From JBBAGE01 sp041655055 (GTDB lineage: Bacteria > Pseudomonadota > Alphaproteobacteria > Rhodobacterales > Rhodobacteraceae): a DNA stretch of 15,927 bases. The stretch's first letter is position 1; each line of letters starts with the position of its first letter. Below the pieces are notes generated by a model, which had not been told where the DNA came from, did no database searches, and saw nothing but the letters and a program-made list of their open reading frames with translations. Below, in pieces: positions 7,603 to 14,438 of this stretch. Location of the stretch: assembly GCA_041655055.1 (NCBI GenBank), contig JBBAGE010000039.1:1-15927 (forward strand), written 5' to 3'. Made by a program: the position numbers and the translations under genes.

Positions 7603-8063
7603 TCGCCGTCGCGATAATCCTGTGGCCGCACGCTGCTGTCGTTACCGGCCAGCATGGTTTCGGCCCCGGCGATGATTTCGGTATTTTGCGCGGCAAGCCC
7701 GATCCAGCCGCCATCGCGCCGCCCCAGAACGAATAGCATGATCGTCTGGCGCGGGCCTGCGGTGCGGCCATCGGGCGCGATCTGGCCGTGCAGATGCATC
7801 CGGGCGTGCACCACCGCATGATCCGGCCCCAGTTCACGCACCGCCACGCGGCCGATGCGCAGCGTCGATTGCGCAAAAAACGTGGTCAGCCCCAGCGCAT
7901 GCGCCCGCTCGATCGCGGCAGCGTCACGCCACCAGATGCCCACGACATTAACGAAATCGGCGTCATGTGCAAAAAGCGCCGCCAGCGCCCCCGCATCGCG
8001 CGCCGCCCAGGCCCGGGCAAAGGCCTGCGGGAATTCCGCCGGGCTTGTGGGCAGGGGGGCCAT
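7599..8063 (-). CDS. SnoaL-like / SgcJ-EcaC (DUF4440-type) small protein
   Basis: The 154-residue product has the NTF2-like signature of the SnoaL/DUF4440 group: FARAWAARDAGALAALFAHDADFVNVVGIWWRDAAAIERAHA near the N-terminus as helix-helix-strand, then VAVRELGPDHAVVHARMHLHG and a C-terminal sheet ending in IGLAAQNTEII. Such cone-shaped folds serve as small cyclases, isomerases or ligand-binding proteins, and the reaction here cannot be told from sequence. The ATG at 8063 is chosen because the DUF427 gene upstream ends at 8065, leaving one base between them, which is typical of coupled translation. A longer start at 8099 would overlap DUF427. It is the last gene of the minus-strand run and converges with recN. 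Confidence 0.75.
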   Translation of the reverse strand: MAPLPTSPAEFPQAFARAWAARDAGALAALFAHDADFVNVVGIWWRDAAAIERAHALGLTTFFAQSTLRIGRVAVRELGPDHAVVHARMHLHGQIAPDGRTAGPRQTIMLFVLGRRDGGWIGLAAQNTEIIAGAETMLAGNDSSVRPQDYRDGD

Positions 8064-8064
8064 G

Positions 8065-8406
8065 TTACAATTGTTCGACCGCCACTTTTTCCGAGGCAAA
8101 GGTCAGATAGCCGGCCAGATCGGCCAAGGCGGATTCCGGCGCCTCATAGGATAGCGCGGCATCGCGGATCAGTTCGGATTTGGTCTGGATCGAATAATAG
8201 CGCGCATCGCCCTTGCCGGGGTTTTCGCTGACCTTGTCGGAAGGTTCAAGAAAAGCCATGGCAATATCGCCGCGCGGAAAGAAAATCAGCGGCGCGTGCC
8301 CCGGTTCATTCAGTTCCAGCGCATCGCGCGATTCGCCCAGCACCGCGCCGCCGGCGCGCACCACCCATGTGCCTTCGGATTTTCTGATCCTGATCCGATC
8401 TGTCAT
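8065..8406 (-). CDS. DUF427 domain protein
   Basis: The 113-residue product resembles the DUF427 family, a compact beta-rich fold of unknown function. Recognisable parts are RIRIRKSEGTWVVRAGGAVLGES at the N-terminus, PLIFFPRGDIAMAFLEPSD in the middle and GKGDARYYSIQT, corresponding to the usual CPYKG-A-YYSV motif. Here the Cys-Pro-Tyr part reads NPGKG, so the usual cysteine is absent. The ATG at 8406 is preceded by GGAGGG at about 6-11 bases, which decides the start; a frame opening at 8514 would run into the aminopeptidase gene. It is separated by 64 bases from the aminopeptidase and by one base from the SnoaL-like gene. No biochemical role is assigned. Confidence 0.8.
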   Translation of the reverse strand: MTDRIRIRKSEGTWVVRAGGAVLGESRDALELNEPGHAPLIFFPRGDIAMAFLEPSDKVSENPGKGDARYYSIQTKSELIRDAALSYEAPESALADLAGYLTFASEKVAVEQL

Positions 8407-8470
8407 CAACGTCCCTCCGGTTTGTGGCAGGGGGCGGTTCCAGCACCGCCCACTCTGCCGGTCATAGGAT

Positions 8471-10270
8471 TCAAATTGGCGCGGTCGCCTGTTCCAGCCA
8501 TGCGCGCGCCCCATCCGTCACCAGCGGCGCAAGCGCATCGCGGGTTTGCGCGTGATAGGCGTTCAGCCAGTCGCGTTCCGCTTGGCTGAGCGCATCGGCA
8601 TCGATCAGCCGCCGGTCGATCGGCACGAAAGTCAGCGTTTCGAAATCATACATCGCCCGGTCATCGGCACCTGCAAGCGGCGGCGCTTCGCGCACCGCGA
8701 TCAGGTTTTCGATACGGATGCCAAAGGCGCCTTCGCGGTAATAGCCCGGTTCGTTCGACACGATCATCCCCGGCTCCAGCGGCAGGGTGGATGTGCGCGA
8801 AATCCGCTGCGGCCCTTCGTGCACGCAGAGATAAACGCCCACCCCGTGGCCGGTGCCATGATCATAATCCTGCCCCGCCGCCCAAAGCGGCGCGCGCGCC
8901 AGCGCATCGAGATCGCGCCCCGAAAGCCCTTTGGGAAAGCGCACCGCTGACAGCGCGATCATGCCACGCAGCACCCGGGTGAAACAGGCGCGTTCCTCGG
9001 CCCCCGCGGGGCCAATGGCGATGGTGCGGGTGATATCGGTTGTGCCATCGAGATATTGCCCGCCGCTGTCGATCAGCAGCAACTCCCCCGCGCGCAGGGG
9101 GCGGTTGGTTTCCTCGGTCACGCGGTAATGGACGATCGCGCCATGCGGGCCGGTGCCCGCGATCGTGTCAAAACTGATATCTTGCAGAAAATTGGTGGCG
9201 CGCCGCGCGGATTCAAGCGCCCGCACCACAGAGATTTCCGTCAGATCACCCGGCGCATGGGCATCGAGCCAAGCCAGAAATTCCACCATCGCCGCCCCGT
9301 CGCGCAGATGCGCAGCGCGGGTGCCCGCCAGTTCGGTTGCATTTTTGCGCGCCTTGGGCAGGGCGCAGGGATCGGGCGCATCGATCACGGCTATGCCCGC
9401 CTGTGCCAAAAGTTCCCCGACAGCCATGGATGTGGTGGATTTATCGACCATGACCGGCCCGCCAAGTGCGGTTAATGCCGCGCTGAACCCATCGATCGGC
9501 AGGATGCTGATATCCGCGCCCAGATGGCCCAACACCTCATCCGTTTTGCCCGGCGCGCTAAACAGTTGCACCCTGCCATCCGCATCCAGAATCGCAAAGG
9601 CATGCGGCACGGGATTGCGCGCAATATCGCGCCCCCGGATATTAAGCAGCCATGCCACCGAATCGGGCAGGCTGATCACCGCAGCGGCGGCATCATGCGC
9701 CTGCAAGGTTTGGGCCACATGTGCGCGTTTCGCGGCATGGGTTTCGCCTGCCAGATGGTCGGGATAGGCGAAAAACGGTGCCGTGGGGGCCGCAGGGCGA
9801 TCATGCCAGATCTGATCGATCAGGTTTTGCGCCGTGGGGATCAAGGTGATGGCGGCGGGCAGGGCCGCGCGCAAACGCTCGATCTCGGCTATCGTGTGCA
9901 GCCATGGGTCAAAGCCGATCACGCCGCCGCCGGGCATCTGCGCGGCCAGCCAATCGGCAAGCCCGGTTTCGGGCCAATGCACGGGGCTAAAGGCATCGCC
10001 ATCCACCTGCGCGCGCACCTGCACCCGGTAACGGCCATCGATGAACACGCCCGCAACATCGGGCAGCACCGCGCAAAACCCGGCCGATCCGGTGAACCCC
10101 GTCAGCCAGGCCAGCCGATCATCGCAAGCGGCGACATATTCGCCCTGAAACCGATCCGCGCGCGGCACCAAAACCCCGTCGAGTCCCGCCTGCGCCATTG
10201 CCTCGCGCAGCATCGCCAGCCGGGGCGGGCCTTGTTCGGGGCGGCTTGTGGTCTCGAAACTTTGGAACAT
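8471..10270 (-). CDS. pepP: Xaa-Pro aminopeptidase (aminopeptidase P, peptidase M24B)
   Basis: This metallopeptidase releases N-terminal residues preceding proline. The 599-residue product has the three-domain layout of the long, cytosolic aminopeptidase P type rather than the shorter E. coli PepP: two creatinase-like N-terminal domains (starting RLAMLREAMAQAGLDGVLVPRAD) and a C-terminal pita-bread catalytic domain. Metal ligands are visible: DSGGQYLDGTTD with D401 and D412, the His of GTGHGVG, the Glu of NEPGYY and the Glu of RIENL. A C-terminal DWLNAYHAQTRDALAPL segment is typical of this subfamily. AAGGAAG lies just upstream of the ATG at 10270. The cobT stop is 20 bases before it, so it may be read from the cobT transcript. 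The symbol is by family; a more exact orthologue name is not certain. Confidence 0.93.
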   Translation of the reverse strand: MFQSFETTSRPEQGPPRLAMLREAMAQAGLDGVLVPRADRFQGEYVAACDDRLAWLTGFTGSAGFCAVLPDVAGVFIDGRYRVQVRAQVDGDAFSPVHWPETGLADWLAAQMPGGGVIGFDPWLHTIAEIERLRAALPAAITLIPTAQNLIDQIWHDRPAAPTAPFFAYPDHLAGETHAAKRAHVAQTLQAHDAAAAVISLPDSVAWLLNIRGRDIARNPVPHAFAILDADGRVQLFSAPGKTDEVLGHLGADISILPIDGFSAALTALGGPVMVDKSTTSMAVGELLAQAGIAVIDAPDPCALPKARKNATELAGTRAAHLRDGAAMVEFLAWLDAHAPGDLTEISVVRALESARRATNFLQDISFDTIAGTGPHGAIVHYRVTEETNRPLRAGELLLIDSGGQYLDGTTDITRTIAIGPAGAEERACFTRVLRGMIALSAVRFPKGLSGRDLDALARAPLWAAGQDYDHGTGHGVGVYLCVHEGPQRISRTSTLPLEPGMIVSNEPGYYREGAFGIRIENLIAVREAPPLAGADDRAMYDFETLTFVPIDRRLIDADALSQAERDWLNAYHAQTRDALAPLVTDGARAWLEQATAPI

Positions 10271-10290
10271 TGCACTTCCTTTGGGATGGA

Positions 10291-12171
10291 TCAGCGGCGC
10301 GATACCCGCTTGATCCCCGTGATTCTGGCGCGCGCGCGGGGATCGGAATCAAACAGCGCCGCCAGTTCCTCGGTCATGGCGCCGGCCAGTTGTTCGACAT
10401 CGGTGATGGTGACGGCATGTTGGTAATAGCGCGTGACATCATGGCCGATGCCAATGGCGATCAGTTCCACCGCCTTGCGCTTTTCCACCATGGCGATCAC
10501 ATCGCGCAGGTGTTTTTCAAGATAATTGGCCGGATTGACCGACAGGGTGCTGTCATCGACCGGCGCACCATCGGAAATCACCATCAGGATTTTGCGCGCC
10601 TCGGGGCGGGCGAGCATCCGGCGATGTGCCCATTCGAGCGCCTCGCCATCGATATTTTCCTTGAGCAGGCCCTCTTTCATCATCAGGCCCAGATTAGGCC
10701 GGGTGCGCCGCATCGGTGTGTCGGCCGGTTTATAGATGATATGGCGCAGGTCGTTCAGGCGGCCGGGCTGATTGGGGCGCCCCTCGGCCAGCCAGCGTTC
10801 GCGGCTTTGGCCGCCTTTCCACGCGCGGGTGGTAAAGCCCAGAATTTCAACCTTGACCTGACAGCGTTCCAGCGTGCGTGCCAGAATATCGGCGCAGATC
10901 GCGGCGATGGAAATCGGCCGCCCGCGCATCGACCCCGAATTATCCAGCAAAAGCGTGACAATCGTGTCGCGAAATTCGGTATCCTTTTCGGCCTTGAAAC
11001 TTAGTGGCGTGGTGGGATTGGCCACCACACGCGCTAGCCGCCCGGCATCAAGGATGCCTTCTTCAAGGTCGAATTCCCAGCTACGGTTTTGCTGGGCCTG
11101 CAAACGACGCTGCAGCTTGTTGGCCAGCCGCGACACGGCACCTTTCAGCGGATCAAGCTGCTGATCGAGATAGGCCCGCAGCCGTTCCAGTTCCACCGGG
11201 TCGGCCAGATCTTCGGCGCGGATTTCTTCGTCAAATTCGGTGCGAAAGGCCGCATAGGCCGCATCGGCCTGCGACAGAGGCGCGGGCGGCGGGGGTTCGG
11301 ATGGTGCATCCCCTTCGGGAAGTTCGACTTCCTCGGCCATATCCTGATCGGATTGATCATCCATCGCGACCTGCGATTCGGTGGCATCCTGGGTGTCGTC
11401 CTGGTCGCGTTCGGGGGCGGCATCGCTGTCGGTGCTGTCTTGCTGATCGTCGGCGGCGCTTTCCTGATCTTGCTGATCTTCGTCCGTTTCGGCGGTTTCA
11501 TCTTGTTCGGGGTCGGGGCTGTCGGGATCATCGCCCAGTTGATCGCCATAGCCCAGATCGCTGATCACCTGCCGTGCCAGCCGGGCAAAGGCGGCCTGAT
11601 CGGTCAGGCTGTTTTCAGCATCGCGAAAGCTTTGGCCCGCCTGCGCATCCAGCGCATCGCGCCACAGATCCAGCAGATGCGCCGCGGCCTCGGGCAGGGG
11701 GCGGCCACTGGCAAGCTGGCGGATGTAATAGCCTGCCGCCACATCAAGCGGCGCATTGGCCCGGTCGGGCAGATCGCCATAACCGGCGCGCGCGGCCTCA
11801 TGGGCGATCTTGGCATCGATATTCCCGGCGGTGCCGGGCATATGGCGCGCGCCCACGGCTTCGCAACGGGCGTTTTCCATGGCGGTATAGATGTTGCGCG
11901 CCAATTCACCGGTGGGGGCATAGCGCGTGAAGGTGGCCGCATCGTGAAACCGGCGGCGCAGCGCATAGGCATCGGCCGTGCCGCGCGCCATCAGCACTTC
12001 GTTGCGGCTCAGCCGTCGGCTGACTTGCGGCAGGCGCAGATTATCGGCGCTCATGCCCGACGGATCGGTGGTATAGCTGACGTTGAGATCGGGATCATTG
12101 GCGAGCACGCGCGTCGCCTCGGTCAGCGCTTTCTTGAACGGATCTGCTGGGTTGTCTGACGGCTTGCTCAT
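10291..12171 (-). CDS. cobT: Aerobic cobaltochelatase subunit CobT
   Basis: CobT works with CobS as the AAA-type chaperone pair of the CobN-CobS-CobT cobaltochelatase, which inserts Co2+ into hydrogenobyrinic acid a,c-diamide in aerobic cobalamin synthesis. The 626-residue product begins SKPSDNPADPFKKALTEATR and carries the conserved N-terminal block through VSYTTDPSGMSADNLRLPQ. A strongly acidic Asp/Glu/Gln-rich linker follows (about residues 213-295), then a C-terminal von Willebrand A domain with the MIDAS motif DNSGSM (about 410-415). Acidic linker plus VWA is typical of the family. The ATG at 12171 is preferred over a TTG at 12240 that would overlap the upstream regulator gene. The only Shine-Dalgarno-like sequence (AGGA) is about 15 bases away, inside a small hairpin. 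cobS lies 1.1 kb upstream, separated by an unrelated divergent gene pair. Confidence 0.95.
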   Translation of the reverse strand: MSKPSDNPADPFKKALTEATRVLANDPDLNVSYTTDPSGMSADNLRLPQVSRRLSRNEVLMARGTADAYALRRRFHDAATFTRYAPTGELARNIYTAMENARCEAVGARHMPGTAGNIDAKIAHEAARAGYGDLPDRANAPLDVAAGYYIRQLASGRPLPEAAAHLLDLWRDALDAQAGQSFRDAENSLTDQAAFARLARQVISDLGYGDQLGDDPDSPDPEQDETAETDEDQQDQESAADDQQDSTDSDAAPERDQDDTQDATESQVAMDDQSDQDMAEEVELPEGDAPSEPPPPAPLSQADAAYAAFRTEFDEEIRAEDLADPVELERLRAYLDQQLDPLKGAVSRLANKLQRRLQAQQNRSWEFDLEEGILDAGRLARVVANPTTPLSFKAEKDTEFRDTIVTLLLDNSGSMRGRPISIAAICADILARTLERCQVKVEILGFTTRAWKGGQSRERWLAEGRPNQPGRLNDLRHIIYKPADTPMRRTRPNLGLMMKEGLLKENIDGEALEWAHRRMLARPEARKILMVISDGAPVDDSTLSVNPANYLEKHLRDVIAMVEKRKAVELIAIGIGHDVTRYYQHAVTITDVEQLAGAMTEELAALFDSDPRARARITGIKRVSRR

Positions 12172-12194
12172 ATCAGGGATAAAGCATTCCTGAT
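12172..12194 (-). promoter_or_regulatory. Hairpin abutting the cobT start codon
   Basis: On the minus strand ATCAGG (12194-12189) can pair with CCTGAT (12177-12172), which directly precedes the ATG at 12171. The AGGA that could act as ribosome binding site lies in the 5' arm. The structure could limit cobT translation unless opened, or could simply be an operator-like dyad. Only the pairing is seen. Confidence 0.35.
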
Positions 12195-12217
12195 CGCGCG
12201 CGGCAAGGGCGGTGTGA

Positions 12218-12613
12218 TCAGCCTGCGCGATCTTGTTCAAATCGCGCGCGGGCCTGTTCGATCCGATCGGCGTTTTTCACCGACCAATCGGCCAAAGCCT
12301 GCACCGGCACCAACAGATCGCGCCCCAGTTCCGTCAGCGCGTAATCCACACGCGGCGGGCGCGACGGCGTGACCGTGCGTGTGACGAAGCCGTCACGTTC
12401 CAGCTTGCGCAGGGTCGAGGTCAGCATTTTTTGGGAAATATTGCCGATGGTGTTTCGCAATTCGGAAAAGCGCATCTGCCGTTCACCCAGATAGCTGACG
12501 ATCAAAACCGTCCATTTATCGCCAATCCGCGACAGCATATCGGAAATTTTGTGGCAAGTTCCGGTTTCATCGCAGAAATCACGTTTCGCCAAGGTGCCTT
12601 CTTGTGCCTGCAT
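12218..12613 (-). CDS. HxlR-family (DUF24) transcriptional regulator
   Basis: The 131-residue product is a MarR-like winged-helix protein of the HxlR group. The family core is clear: ISDMLSRIGDKWTVLIVSYL, MRFSELRNTIGNISQKMLTSTLRKLERDGFVTR (helix-turn-helix and wing) and VDYALTELGRDLLVPVQALADW. It has two cysteines near the N-terminus (C14 and C20, DFCDETGTC). Several family members, such as YodB of Bacillus, use N-terminal cysteines to sense quinones, diamide or other thiol-reactive stress. The ATG at 12613 is chosen; a TTG at 12622 is the only earlier start. It is divergent from the FMN reductase gene with a 57-bp shared control region holding a dyad, so the likely target is that gene and itself (inference). 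Its stop is 46 bases before cobT, so readthrough into cobT is possible. Confidence 0.9.
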   Translation of the reverse strand: MQAQEGTLAKRDFCDETGTCHKISDMLSRIGDKWTVLIVSYLGERQMRFSELRNTIGNISQKMLTSTLRKLERDGFVTRTVTPSRPPRVDYALTELGRDLLVPVQALADWSVKNADRIEQARARFEQDRAG

Positions 12614-12641
12614 GGTTCCCAATCTATCTGTGGTTTCGATT

Positions 12642-12660
12642 CGTAACTATCGTAATAACG
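12642..12660. promoter_or_regulatory. Probable operator between hxlR-type gene and reductase
   Basis: The 19 bases CGTAACTATCGTAATAACG form an imperfect dyad of pattern CGTnAnTAnnnTAnTnACG, centred at 12651, with 14 symmetric positions matching. The dyad ends 10 bases before the reductase ATG and touches its ribosome binding site (GGAGA, 12660-12664). Placement and symmetry suit a repressor site for the adjacent HxlR-type dimer. A GATTC (GANTC) site overlaps its left edge at 12638-12642. Confidence 0.5.
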
Positions 12661-12670
12661 GAGACTATAT

Positions 12671-13261
12671 ATGACTTCCCCGCGTATCGCTATCATTGTT
12701 GGCTCGACCCGCGAAACCCGTTTCGCCGACATTCCCGCGAAATGGATTCTGGATCAGGCCAATGCCCGTGGCGATGTCACGGCCGAGTTGGTTGACCTGC
12801 GCGATTTCCCGCTGCCGATGTTTGAGGAGGTGGCCTCGAACGCCTGGGCGCCTTCGCAAAACGAAGTGGCAGTCGCCTGGCAGAAAAAGATTGCCGAATA
12901 TGATGGCTATATCTTTATCGTGGCGGAATATAACCACTCGATCACCGGCGTTTTGAAAAATGCGCTGGATCAGGCCTATGTCGAATGGAACCGCAAGGCA
13001 TTTGGCGTCGTGGGCTATGGTGGTGTGGGTGCGGCCCGCGCGGTTGAGCATCTGCGCAATATCGGGGCAGAGCTTCAGATGGCGTCAACCCGCACCGGCG
13101 TGCATATCGCGGGCGGCGATTTCATGAAAGTGCACCCGGGTTTTGGTGGTTCCGGCAATCTGGCCGATATCGAGACCAGCATCGGCGACAGCGCCGTCAA
13201 TATGCTTGATGAACTGGTCTGGTGGACCAATGCGACCAAAACCGCCCGCGCAGCCGGTTGA
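12671..13261 (+). CDS. NADPH-dependent FMN reductase family protein
   Basis: The 196-residue product has a flavodoxin-like fold of the NADPH-dependent FMN reductase group (relatives: ChrR, azo- and quinone reductases). Visible are the first strand and FMN phosphate loop IAIIVGSTRETR (residues 6-17), the DLRDFPLPMFEE segment, the flavin-contacting motif AEYNHSITGVLKNALD (85-100) and the second loop FGVVGYGGVGAARAVEHLR (111-129). Such enzymes pass electrons from NAD(P)H to FMN, quinones, azo dyes or metal ions; the substrate cannot be told. The start follows GGAGA at 6 bases. It is divergent from a HxlR-type regulator and ends at a strong terminator, so it is a single-gene transcript. A protective role against electrophiles or quinones is inferred from this pairing. 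Confidence 0.9.
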   Translation: MTSPRIAIIVGSTRETRFADIPAKWILDQANARGDVTAELVDLRDFPLPMFEEVASNAWAPSQNEVAVAWQKKIAEYDGYIFIVAEYNHSITGVLKNALDQAYVEWNRKAFGVVGYGGVGAARAVEHLRNIGAELQMASTRTGVHIAGGDFMKVHPGFGGSGNLADIETSIGDSAVNMLDELVWWTNATKTARAAG

Positions 13262-13284
13262 TTAACACTAATTGACTGATGATC

Positions 13285-13312
13285 GCGCCCGCCCGATGTG
13301 GCGGGCGCTTTT
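13285..13312 (+). terminator. Intrinsic terminator between FMN reductase and cobS
   Basis: GCGCCCGCC (13285-13293), loop CGATGT, GGCGGGCGC (13300-13308), followed by TTTTATAT. The 9-bp perfect GC stem with T tract ends the reductase transcript. On the minus strand the hairpin lies just after the cobS stop but lacks a T tract there, so it is at best a weak terminator for cobS. Confidence 0.9.
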
Positions 13313-13319
13313 ATATGCG

Positions 13320-14291
13320 TTAGGCCACTGCCGTGCTGGCGGCGCTTTCGGGCAATTCTTCGTCAAAGCAGCGTTGATAGAATTCGGCCACCGTCTGGCG
13401 TTCCAATTCGTCGCATTTGTTCAGGAAGGTCAGCCGGAAGGCATAGCCGACATTGCGAAAGATCGTCGCATTTTGGGCCCAGGCGATCACGGTGCGCGGG
13501 CTCATGACCGTGGACAGATCCCCATTCATAAAGGCGGTGCGCGTCAGATCGGCAACGGTGACCATCTGGCTGATCACCTTGCGCCCGGCAGCGGTGTTAT
13601 AGGTCGGATTTTTCGACAGAACGATCGTGGTTTCGGCATCATGGCTGAGGTAATTCAGCGTTGCCACCAATGACCAGCGGTCCATCTGGCCCTGGTTGAT
13701 TTGCTGGGTGCCGTGATAAAGCCCGGTCGTATCACCCAGCCCCACGGTATTCGCGGTGGCAAAGATGCGGAAATATTTATGCGGGGTCAGCACCTTGTTT
13801 TGATCCAGCAGCGTCAGCTTGCCGTCGGTTTCCAGCACGCGCTGGATCACGAACATCACATCGGCGCGGCCTGCATCATATTCGTCGAACACGATGGCGC
13901 AGGGGTTGCGCAACGCCCATGGCAGGATGCCTTCCTGAAATTCGGTGACCTGCTTGCCGTCGCGCAGCTTGATCGCATCCTTGCCGATCAGGTCGATCCG
14001 GCTGATATGGCTGTCAAGGTTCACCCGCACCGAGGGCCAGTTCAGCCGCGCTGCCACCTGTTCGATATGGGTGGATTTGCCGGTGCCGTGATAGCCCTGA
14101 ATCATCACCCGCCGGTTATGCGAAAAACCCGCCAGAATCGCGAGCGTGGTATCGGGATCGAATTTATAGGTCGGATCAAGATCGGGCACCCGTTCCGAGG
14201 CTTCGGCAAAGCCATGCACGATCATATCGGTATCTATGCCGAATACTTCGCGCACTGAGATATCTTCGGTGGGTTTTGTATTCGAATCCAT
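13320..14291 (-). CDS. cobS: Aerobic cobaltochelatase subunit CobS
   Basis: CobS is the MoxR-like AAA+ ATPase that forms the hexameric ring working with CobT to power cobalt insertion by CobN in aerobic cobalamin synthesis. The 323-residue product shows Walker A GYHGTGKST (66-74), the conserved NLDSHISRIDLIGKDAI block (91-107), Walker B AIVFDEYDAGRADVMF (132-147), the sensor-1 region FRIFATANTVGLGDTTG and the family-specific LNYLSHDAETTIV. Length is normal. The ATG at 14291 begins MDSNTKPTEDISVREVFG, a usual CobS N-terminus; the ribosome binding site (AGCAGG) is weak. It has a 348-bp gene-free region upstream, where a candidate promoter and hexamer repeats lie. cobN is not in the window. Confidence 0.97.
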   Translation of the reverse strand: MDSNTKPTEDISVREVFGIDTDMIVHGFAEASERVPDLDPTYKFDPDTTLAILAGFSHNRRVMIQGYHGTGKSTHIEQVAARLNWPSVRVNLDSHISRIDLIGKDAIKLRDGKQVTEFQEGILPWALRNPCAIVFDEYDAGRADVMFVIQRVLETDGKLTLLDQNKVLTPHKYFRIFATANTVGLGDTTGLYHGTQQINQGQMDRWSLVATLNYLSHDAETTIVLSKNPTYNTAAGRKVISQMVTVADLTRTAFMNGDLSTVMSPRTVIAWAQNATIFRNVGYAFRLTFLNKCDELERQTVAEFYQRCFDEELPESAASTAVA

Positions 14292-14325
14292 GGGGGCCTG
14301 CTGTGCTGCTCGAACTTACCGGATC

Positions 14326-14342
14326 AGGCGGCCAGGCCGCCT
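14326..14342. repeat. 8+1+8 GC-rich palindrome upstream of cobS
   Basis: AGGCGGCC-A-GGCCGCCT is a perfect palindrome around a single central base, 34 to 51 bases upstream of the cobS start codon. As RNA it would fold to a short, very stable hairpin in the cobS leader. No T tract follows on either strand. Confidence 0.45.
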
Positions 14343-14352
14343 CTGCCCTGTC

Positions 14353-14399
14353 GTGCAACATAACGGGGGGCTGTGCAAGTGCAACGGCGGATTTTGCAC
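14353..14399. promoter_or_regulatory. Cluster of four GTGCAA/TTGCAC hexamers upstream of cobS
   Basis: GTGCAA occurs at 14353, 14373 and 14379, and its complement TTGCAC at 14394, all within 47 bases and 60-110 bases before cobS. On the minus strand, TTGCAC (14384-14379), a 16-base spacer and TATGTT (14362-14357) form a passable sigma-70-type promoter for cobS overlapping these copies. A regulator binding site overlapping the promoter is a reasonable reading. The cognate protein is unknown. Confidence 0.35.
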
Positions 14400-14438
14400 G
14401 GCGGGCGGAACCATTCCATGGACCAGCCGTTGGGCAGG

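Noticed and set aside
8407..8514. Longer DUF427 protein starting at 8514
   Set aside because: The extension overlaps the 3' end of the aminopeptidase gene and reads as low-complexity shadow; the ATG at 8406 has a good GGAGGG site.
9524..10426. 300-codon + strand frame opposite the aminopeptidase and cobT end
   Set aside because: It crosses the boundary of two certain minus-strand genes and has no domain or start signal; it is a codon-bias shadow.
11089..12159. Long + strand frame (356 codons) that looks like a multi-membrane protein
   Set aside because: It is antisense to cobT. The acidic linker codons GAT/GAC read as ATC/GTC (Ile/Val) on the other strand, which creates false hydrophobic segments. 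It has no family similarity and no ribosome binding site.
12218..12240. Longer cobT starting at TTG 12240
   Set aside because: It would overlap the regulator gene, start with a rare codon, and add residues before SKPSDNP, where I place the normal CobT N-terminus.
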